From Pseudoalteromonas undina (lineage in GTDB: Bacteria; Pseudomonadota; Gammaproteobacteria; Enterobacterales; Alteromonadaceae): a stretch of DNA of 64,000 bases. The notes beneath the pieces are model-generated. The model saw nothing but the letters and a program-made list of their open reading frames with translations, did not search any database and was not told where the DNA came from. Each line of letters opens with the position of its first letter. Position 1 is the stretch's first letter. The DNA is taken from positions 992,001-1,056,000 of the forward strand of contig NZ_AHCF03000003.1 in assembly GCF_000238275.3 (NCBI RefSeq), given 5' to 3'. Both the position numbers and the translations under genes were made by a program. Positions 58,202 through 64,000 of this stretch are shown in pieces.

Positions 58202-58274
58202 AACCATATTTTATGTGACACGCTGAATACCACATTATAGCAAAGACGGTTAATTTGTTAATTATTTATTGTCA

Positions 58275-58311
58275 TAAACAGTGTACTAGCATGTGGCTAA
58301 TACACTGTTTA
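58275..58311 (-). terminator. Hairpin downstream of the NhaC-family gene
   Basis: TAAACAGTGTA (58275-58285) pairs with TACACTGTTTA (58301-58311), with a nested TAGC/GCTA stem inside. There is no long T run, so it could be a weak terminator or a processing hairpin between the antiporter and porin genes. Confidence 0.5.
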
Positions 58312-58319
58312 AAGAAGAT

Positions 58320-59636
58320 TTAAGCTTTATTACGACGTAAACAAATAACCGCAATAGCGGTAAAAGCTAAAATAAAGCAGTAGTAAGATGAGGTTGATAC
58401 TTCCCACGGGCTAATTTTAAATGTAGCACCAAGCAGAAGTGCTTGTGCGCCGTAAGGTAAAGACCCTTGGGTAACACAGGCAAAAATATCTAATAAACTG
58501 GCAGAACGTTTACCACTAATTTCGCCATCGTCAGCTAGCTTTTTAGCAATAGGGCCAGTCACAATAATAGACACTGTGTTGTTAGCAATACACATATTGC
58601 TGGTTAGCACTAATGCAGCTATCCCTAACTGATCCGCTACCTTGCGATGCCATTTTGCAATGACCTTAGTGATTGCTTGAATTTTTTGCGCGATGTAGTC
58701 GAGGCCGCCATTAATACGAATAAACTCAGAGAGGCCACCAATAAACATAGACAGTAAAAATATTTCCTGCATGTCGCTAAAACCTTGGTAAATATCTTTT
58801 ACAAAGCTGGCGCCTTCATAGCTTCCGGTAAAGCCCATCAATGCGGCGAAAACAATACCGCTTAACAGTACTACAAATACATTAAAGCCCATTACTGCCA
58901 GTACTAAAATAAAGGCATAAGGAAGCACCAATAAAATATCGTAGTCTTTAGTTTCAACAACTTGCGCAGCTGGCGTTAAAAATAACAACAGTGCAATAGT
59001 AAGGATAGCGGCTGGAATCGCAATTTTAAGATTTTCTTTAAACTTATCTTTCATTTCACAGCCTTGCGTGCGGGTAGCTGCAATCGTAGTGTCAGAAATT
59101 ATTGATAGGTTATCACCAAACATAGCGCCAGATACAATGGTACCGGCCATTAATGCGGGATCAATCCCTGTTTTCATTGATACTGCATAAGCAATTGGGC
59201 CAATAGCACCGATAGTTCCCATTGACGTGCCCATCGCAGTAGAGATAACCGCGGCAATTAAAAACAAACCAGGCAGAAGTAATGAAGGGGGAATAAGTGA
59301 GAGACCAGCATTAACAACCGCGTCAACGCCACCGGTTGCCCCTGCAACCGCAGAAAAAGCACCTGCTAATAAATAGATAAGACACATGGTAATAATATTG
59401 TTATTACCCACGCCTTTAATAAAGGTTTCTACACTTTGATTAATACTGGCTTTATTTAAAATAAAGGCTAAAACAATCGCAGGTAAAATAGCGACCGGTG
59501 CTGGGAGTTGATAAAATGCATAATCAACCCCTTGAGATTGCAAATATAAGCCTGAGCCTAAAAAAATAGCAACAAAGGTGAGTAGGGGGAGCAAAGAAAA
59601 TCTTGCTTTATTTTTATCAAATGATGGCTGCATCAT
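58320..59636 (-). CDS. NhaC-family Na+/H+ antiporter-type transporter
   Basis: A 438-residue inner-membrane protein with about 10-12 transmembrane helices. The segments GTSMGTIGAIGPIAYAVS, GAMFGDNLSIISDTTIAA and SNMCIANNTVSIIVTGPIAKKLAD match the NhaC family. Members exchange Na+ for H+ or, in some branches, antiport organic ions; the specific ion is not determined here. A marine lifestyle agrees with sodium transport. Confidence 0.88.
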   Translation of the reverse strand: MMQPSFDKNKARFSLLPLLTFVAIFLGSGLYLQSQGVDYAFYQLPAPVAILPAIVLAFILNKASINQSVETFIKGVGNNNIITMCLIYLLAGAFSAVAGATGGVDAVVNAGLSLIPPSLLLPGLFLIAAVISTAMGTSMGTIGAIGPIAYAVSMKTGIDPALMAGTIVSGAMFGDNLSIISDTTIAATRTQGCEMKDKFKENLKIAIPAAILTIALLLFLTPAAQVVETKDYDILLVLPYAFILVLAVMGFNVFVVLLSGIVFAALMGFTGSYEGASFVKDIYQGFSDMQEIFLLSMFIGGLSEFIRINGGLDYIAQKIQAITKVIAKWHRKVADQLGIAALVLTSNMCIANNTVSIIVTGPIAKKLADDGEISGKRSASLLDIFACVTQGSLPYGAQALLLGATFKISPWEVSTSSYYCFILAFTAIAVICLRRNKA

Positions 59637-60190
59637 AATCCTCGTTAATTATTCATAGCAATCGAAATCGATTGATATATTAAACAGCCAAAGCATCCCT
59701 CTTTTAGCTGAATTTAGTTGTTTGTTTTACTATCTAACCAGATAAGTAACTCAACAGCGCCCGCAAGCCAAAGACCAAATCGGCGCAAAAAAAAGAAGTT
59801 TAAATGTATAGATGGCTAAATGCAAAGACTATCTGTTATTATTATGAGGGTCTGTTGATCTTTCAAGGTTAAATTTGCAGCAGTCTGTTTGGTATTTAGG
59901 CAAGGCAGAGCCAATGTGGTGTGGTATTCCCCATAAATAGGCGATAACGCAGCATCAATGCCAAACAGGTTCTGCCTAGGAGCGATTTACTCTTTGTTGC
60001 TCGGTTTTTACTTAGCCCACTAGGTTACAAACCTCGCGCCACGATTAAACCACTCCTAGTTTAAACAAATTTTAATCCGCAAAGGTCAACAGACCCTAAA
60101 ATAATCGAAGCTTTTTTATAAGCTTTCCTGACTATTACATGAGTTTTAGATAAAATCTAGCTAACTAAAAAATACATAGGTTGTAAAAAG
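59637..60190. other. Intergenic region carrying a dispersed element, upstream of dapB
   Basis: A 554-base gene-free region between divergent genes. Bases 59847-60098 are the full-length dispersed element; the rest should hold the promoters of the NhaC-family gene (left) and dapB (right). Confidence 0.6.
59847..60098 (+). repeat. Dispersed intergenic MITE-like element, copy 2 (full length, 252 bp)
   Basis: The ends are imperfect terminal inverted repeats of about 29 bases: AGGGTCTGTTGATCTTTC on the left and, on the other strand, AGGGTCTGTTGACCTTTG from the right end. The body holds an internal inverted repeat (CTGTTTGGTATT near 59886 versus AATGCCAAACAG near 59958). It encodes nothing. Its right half recurs at 23222-23399 and, more diverged, at 33566-33696. 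No clear target-site duplication is visible. Confidence 0.8.
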
Positions 60191-60988
60191 ATGAATCGAG
60201 TAGGTGTGTTTGGTGCGAATGGCCGTATGGGCCTGGCACTTTTAGAAGCAGCAACAATCAATAAAAATTCACAATTAGCGGCGGCCTATGTACGCAGTGA
60301 GTCTGAGTTAGTCGGTCTATCGGTTAATCAACTTAATAGTGCAGCGGCTAAAGACATTCACTTTAGCAGTGAACAGCAGGTTGAAAATGTAGATGTGCTT
60401 ATAGACTTTACCCTTCCACAAGGCATGAGAAATCACTTAAAAACAGCTGTTGAGAAACAAACACCTATGGTAATTGGCACCACTGGCTTAACTCATGATG
60501 ATATGGCTCTATTAACAGATGCCGCTAAACATATCCCGATCGTATTTGCGCGTAATTATAGCGTGGGCGTAAATTTACTGCTTAACTTAGTGCAAACAGC
60601 AGCGACAAAATTAGGCGATGATTTAGATATTGAAATTTTTGAAGCGCATCATCGCCATAAAATCGATGCGCCATCGGGTACAGCATTAGCTATTGGCGAG
60701 TCGATTGCACAGGCTAAAGGGTGGGATCATGATGAGGTTGCTGTTTATGATCGTAACAACATAGAGCAGGCCAAATCACAAAATGAAATTGGCTATTCAG
60801 TGCTAAGAGGCGGCGATATAGTAGGTGAACACACGGCCTACTTCGCTACAATGGGCGAAAGACTTGAATTAACCCATAAAGCAAGTTCTCGAATGACCTT
60901 CGCCCTAGGTGCTATAAGAGCTGCGCAGTGGTTGAAAAATAAACCAGCAGGACTTTATGATATGCAAGATGTGCTAGATTTAAAGTAG
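60191..60988 (+). CDS. dapB: 4-hydroxy-tetrahydrodipicolinate reductase
   Basis: DapB makes tetrahydrodipicolinate on the lysine and peptidoglycan (meso-DAP) path. The 265-residue protein has the nucleotide motif GVFGANGRMGLALLEA, the middle DVLIDFTLPQG and GTTGLTHDD, and the catalytic EAHHRHKIDAPSGTALAIGE. TTGTAAAAAG precedes the ATG. It leads into carAB with a 362-base gap, the order dapB-carA-carB common in gammaproteobacteria. Confidence 0.97.
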   Translation: MNRVGVFGANGRMGLALLEAATINKNSQLAAAYVRSESELVGLSVNQLNSAAAKDIHFSSEQQVENVDVLIDFTLPQGMRNHLKTAVEKQTPMVIGTTGLTHDDMALLTDAAKHIPIVFARNYSVGVNLLLNLVQTAATKLGDDLDIEIFEAHHRHKIDAPSGTALAIGESIAQAKGWDHDEVAVYDRNNIEQAKSQNEIGYSVLRGGDIVGEHTAYFATMGERLELTHKASSRMTFALGAIRAAQWLKNKPAGLYDMQDVLDLK

Positions 60989-61350
60989 TTAAGTTCCTTT
61001 TTTAACGCTTTGAGGTGGTTTTTTGTTATAACCACTTATTTATTGCAATTTACTAATTAGCGTTAGACCTAAAAGCCAACTTCATGTAGAATGCAGCCAA
61101 TTTGCCAAAAATTACTAAATGCGTGTTTCCAATTATACTCATATGGTTAGCAAAACCGGGGTTTGTGTGGGAATAAAAAGAGTTTTAGGCAAGAAAAATG
61201 AATGAAGGTTTAGTGGTTTACATCGGCATCATTTAAGACTGCGTAAAACAATTTAAGCTCACAGAAATCAGGTTTTGACCAATTATTTGGGTATTGGCGG
61301 GGTGTTAAGCAATTTGTTTACTCCCGTTTTTTACTGTTAGGAGGTTTAAC
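60989..61350 (+). promoter_or_regulatory. Leader/promoter region of carAB (362 bases)
   Basis: There is no convincing gene here. A GTGGTT/AACCAC hairpin at about 61014-61036 may end dapB transcripts. The rest should hold the carAB promoter(s), which in E. coli are controlled by pyrimidines and by arginine; I could not find a good ARG box in this leader. Confidence 0.45.
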
Positions 61351-62487
61351 TTGACTAAATCCGCTCTGTTAGTCCTAGAAGACGGCACAGTGTTTCGCGG
61401 TACTGCAATCGGCGCTGACGGCATGTCAGTCGGTGAAGTAGTATTCAATACGTCTATGACTGGTTATCAAGAAATTTTGACTGATCCATCGTACGCGGAA
61501 CAAATCGTAACTTTGACGTACCCACATATCGGTAATACGGGTACCAACAGCGAAGACGAAGAAGCGAGTCACATTTGGGCTAAAGGCCTAGTGATCCGTG
61601 ATTTGCCACTGCTAGCAAGTAATTTTCGTAACGAGCAATCGTTAGATGATTACTTAAAAGAACGTAATATTTTAGGTATTGCGGACATCGACACCAGAAA
61701 ACTAACCCGTATTTTGCGTGACAAAGGCGCACAAAATGGCTGTATTGTTGCTGGTGACGAACTAGACGAGAAAAAAGCGCTCGAAGCCGCGCAAGCCTTC
61801 CCAGGCTTAAAAGGTATGGATTTAGCAAAAGTTGTCTCAACCAAGGAAAATTTTGAGTGGCGCGAATCAAGCTGGACATTAGGCGAGGGGTTTAAAACCT
61901 TACACGCTGATGATGAAAAGTTTCATGTTGTTGCCTACGACTTCGGTGTTAAACGTAACATTTTACGTATGCTTGTTGATCGTGGTTGTAAACTGACCGT
62001 TGTCCCAGCACAAACCTCTGCCGCTGACGTACTAGCCTTAAACCCAGATGGTATTTTCTTATCAAACGGCCCTGGCGATCCTGAGCCATGTACTTATGCC
62101 ATTGATGCAATTAAAACCTTTTTAGAAACCGACACGCCAATTTTTGGTATTTGTTTAGGGCATCAACTACTAGCACTTGCCTCAGGTGCTAAAACAGTAA
62201 AAATGAAGTTTGGCCACCATGGTGGTAACCACCCAGTTAAAGATCTTGACCGCGATGTTGTAATGATCACTGCACAAAACCACGGTTTTGCTGCAGATGA
62301 AGCCACATTACCAGATAATTTACGTGCTACGCACAAATCGTTATTTGACGGTACATTACAAGGTATTCACCGTACAGATAAACCAGCGTTTAGCTTCCAA
62401 GGTCATCCTGAAGCAAGTCCTGGTCCGCACGATGCAGCCCCATTATTTGACCACTTCATCGACTTGATGCAAGCGCGTAACCACTAA
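61351..62487 (+). CDS. carA: Carbamoyl-phosphate synthase small subunit
   Basis: The glutaminase subunit supplies ammonia to CarB. The 378-residue protein has the N-terminal domain [11 protein letters not shown] and [11 protein letters not shown], and a class I glutamine amidotransferase domain with the nucleophile in [12 protein letters not shown] and the histidine/glutamate in [13 protein letters not shown]. It starts with TTG at 61351 behind a perfect AGGAGG; E. coli carA also starts with UUG, so this seems conserved. The frame and family alignment leave no ATG alternative near. Confidence 0.97.
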   Translation: MTKSALLVLEDGTVFRGTAIGADGMSVGEVVFNTSMTGYQEILTDPSYAEQIVTLTYPHIGNTGTNSEDEEASHIWAKGLVIRDLPLLASNFRNEQSLDDYLKERNILGIADIDTRKLTRILRDKGAQNGCIVAGDELDEKKALEAAQAFPGLKGMDLAKVVSTKENFEWRESSWTLGEGFKTLHADDEKFHVVAYDFGVKRNILRMLVDRGCKLTVVPAQTSAADVLALNPDGIFLSNGPGDPEPCTYAIDAIKTFLETDTPIFGICLGHQLLALASGAKTVKMKFGHHGGNHPVKDLDRDVVMITAQNHGFAADEATLPDNLRATHKSLFDGTLQGIHRTDKPAFSFQGHPEASPGPHDAAPLFDHFIDLMQARNH

Positions 62488-62503
62488 TTTAACCGGAGTA
62501 ATA

Positions 62504-64000
62504 ATGCCAAAACGTACCGATATAAAAAGCATTCTTATCTTAGGCGCAGGCCCAATTGTAATTGGTCAAGCTTGTGAATTTGACTACTCTGGTGCTCAAG
62601 CGTGTAAAGCACTAAGAGAAGAAGGCTATAGAGTTATATTAGTTAACTCAAACCCAGCCACTATCATGACTGATCCAGAAATGGCCGATGCAACATACAT
62701 CGAACCAATTCACTGGGAAGTGGCAGAAAAAATTATTGAAAAAGAAAAGCCAGATGCTGTACTGCCTACAATGGGTGGTCAAACGGCATTAAACTGTGCG
62801 CTTGATTTAGATAAGCACGGTGTATTGGCAAAGCATGGTGTTGAGCTTATTGGCGCAACAGCCGATGCAATCGATAAAGCAGAAAACCGTGAGCGTTTTG
62901 ATGTTGCTATGCGTAACATCGGCCTTGAATGTCCACGTGCTGAAATTGCCCATTCAATGGATGAAGCTCGCGATACCATGACCCGTATCGGCTTACCGTG
63001 TATTATTCGTCCTTCTTTCACAATGGGCGGCACCGGTGGCGGTGTGGCTTACAACATGGAAGAGTTTGAAGAAATCTGTGAGCGCGGTTTAGACCTTTCA
63101 CCAACCAGCGAGTTATTAATTGATGAATCGTTAATTGGTTGGAAAGAATACGAAATGGAAGTTGTTCGTGACAAAAAAGACAACTGTATTATCGTCTGTT
63201 CTATTGAAAACTTTGACCCAATGGGTGTGCACACAGGTGACTCAATCACGGTTGCACCAGCACAAACATTAACCGACAAAGAATACCAAATTATGCGTAA
63301 TGCCTCTATGGCCGTATTGCGTGAAATTGGTGTTGAAACCGGCGGTTCAAACGTACAATTTGGTGTAAATCCAGTTGATGGCCGTATGGTTATCATCGAG
63401 ATGAACCCGCGTGTATCACGTTCATCAGCGCTTGCATCTAAAGCAACAGGCTTCCCGATTGCTAAAATCGCAGCTAAGCTTGCTGTAGGTTACACGTTAG
63501 ACGAGTTACAGAATGATATTACTGGCGGTAAAACACCAGCATCGTTTGAGCCTTCAATCGATTACGTGGTAACAAAAATTCCTCGCTTTAACTTTGAAAA
63601 ATTTGCCGGTGCAAACGACCGTTTAACAACGCAAATGAAATCAGTGGGCGAAGTAATGGCGATTGGTCGTAACCAACAAGAGTCATTGCAAAAAGCATTA
63701 CGTGGTTTAGAAGTAGGCGCAACGGGCTTTAACCCAATTGTGGCGCTTGACGACCCGAAAGCAAAAGAAAAAATCATTCGTGAATTACGTGAGCCTGGTG
63801 CAGAGCGTATTTGGTACATTGCCGATGCGATGCGCCATGGTATGAGCGTTGAAGATGTGTTCGAACTGACTAAGATTGACCCTTGGTACTTAGTACAAAT
63901 TGAAGACATCCTAAAAGATGAAGCTAAAATTTCAGAAGTCGGTATGGCCGGCTTAAATGCAGACTTCTTGCGTAAACTTAAACGCAAAGGGTTTGCAGAT
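62504..64000 (+). CDS. carB: Carbamoyl-phosphate synthase large subunit (partial, first 499 codons)
   Basis: CarB makes carbamoyl phosphate from bicarbonate, ammonia and two ATP, for arginine and pyrimidines. The frame begins [20 protein letters not shown] 16 bases after carA with GGAGTAATA upstream and is open to the window end. The first ATP-grasp half is intact: [36 protein letters not shown], and [18 protein letters not shown]. The oligomerisation domain has started; the second half lies beyond the window. Confidence 0.97.
   Translation, partial: MPKRTDIKSILILGAGPIVIGQACEFDYSGAQACKALREEGYRVILVNSNPATIMTDPEMADATYIEPIHWEVAEKIIEKEKPDAVLPTMGGQTALNCALDLDKHGVLAKHGVELIGATADAIDKAENRERFDVAMRNIGLECPRAEIAHSMDEARDTMTRIGLPCIIRPSFTMGGTGGGVAYNMEEFEEICERGLDLSPTSELLIDESLIGWKEYEMEVVRDKKDNCIIVCSIENFDPMGVHTGDSITVAPAQTLTDKEYQIMRNASMAVLREIGVETGGSNVQFGVNPVDGRMVIIEMNPRVSRSSALASKATGFPIAKIAAKLAVGYTLDELQNDITGGKTPASFEPSIDYVVTKIPRFNFEKFAGANDRLTTQMKSVGEVMAIGRNQQESLQKALRGLEVGATGFNPIVALDDPKAKEKIIRELREPGAERIWYIADAMRHGMSVEDVFELTKIDPWYLVQIEDILKDEAKISEVGMAGLNADFLRKLKRKGFAD

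Noticed and set aside
61198..61236. 12-codon leader peptide upstream of carA
   Set aside because: No ribosome site, no diagnostic codon run, and no attenuator hairpin placed after it.

Overview
The window is chromosomal DNA of a marine gammaproteobacterium, most likely Pseudoalteromonas or a close Alteromonadales relative. This rests on gene content and gene order: apt-dnaX-ybaB-recR then htpG-adk, prkA-yeaH-ycgB, gltB-gltD, recN/nadK/hrcA/grpE, and dapB-carA-carB. The AT-rich composition and the six-gene TtpC/TonB2-type cluster agree with it. No rRNA, tRNA, CRISPR array, prophage or intact insertion sequence was seen.

Layout. 1-6070: the start of a MetR-like regulator (cut by the window edge), a GAF-GAF-GGDEF-EAL protein, pyrC, a cold-shock protein, then about 1 kb without genes. 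6071-11040: an energy-transduction operon, DUF3450 - TtpC - ExbB - ExbD - TonB - TPR protein. 11102-13529: a lipoprotein, a DksA/TraR zinc-finger protein and dusC. 13719-16233: an HvfABC-type RiPP metallophore operon. Its precursor carries 18 EGKCG motifs in 51-bp DNA repeats and is followed by a DUF692 (MNIO) maturase, a DUF2063 partner and a 40-residue membrane peptide. 16389-24133: apt, dnaX (with a clear -1 frameshift signal), ybaB, recR, an RluA-family enzyme, htpG and adk. 24203-33514: a periplasmic peroxidase, a REC-CheC/PAS-GGDEF pair, a universal-stress-protein remnant, the prkA-yeaH-ycgB operon, sodB and grxD. 33712-41063: an ABC efflux operon with its own NtrY/NtrC-like two-component system, a 27-residue leader microprotein and what look like enhancer and sigma-54 sites. 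41689-47571: gltBD behind ARG boxes. 47694-53128: recN (LexA box), nadK, an HrcA-like repressor and grpE (both of the last two behind sigma-32 promoters). 53156-64000: an MFS exporter, an M48 protease, a 634-residue orphan, a Tsx-like porin, an NhaC antiporter, dapB, carA and the start of carB.

How it fits together. Most of the window is housekeeping: pyrimidine, arginine, lysine and glutamate precursors, replication and repair, chaperones and redox defence. Regulation is unusually legible. Three sigma-32 promoters (htpG, hrcA-like, grpE) form a heat-shock set, a LexA box precedes recN, two ARG boxes precede gltB, and tandem inverted repeats two helical turns apart precede the ABC operon. The most interesting accessory system is the Hvf-type operon, predicted to make a heavily cysteine-modified periplasmic metal-binding peptide. 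A dispersed intergenic element (a full-length copy with terminal inverted repeats plus two partial or diverged copies) recurs at 23.2, 33.6 and 59.8 kb.
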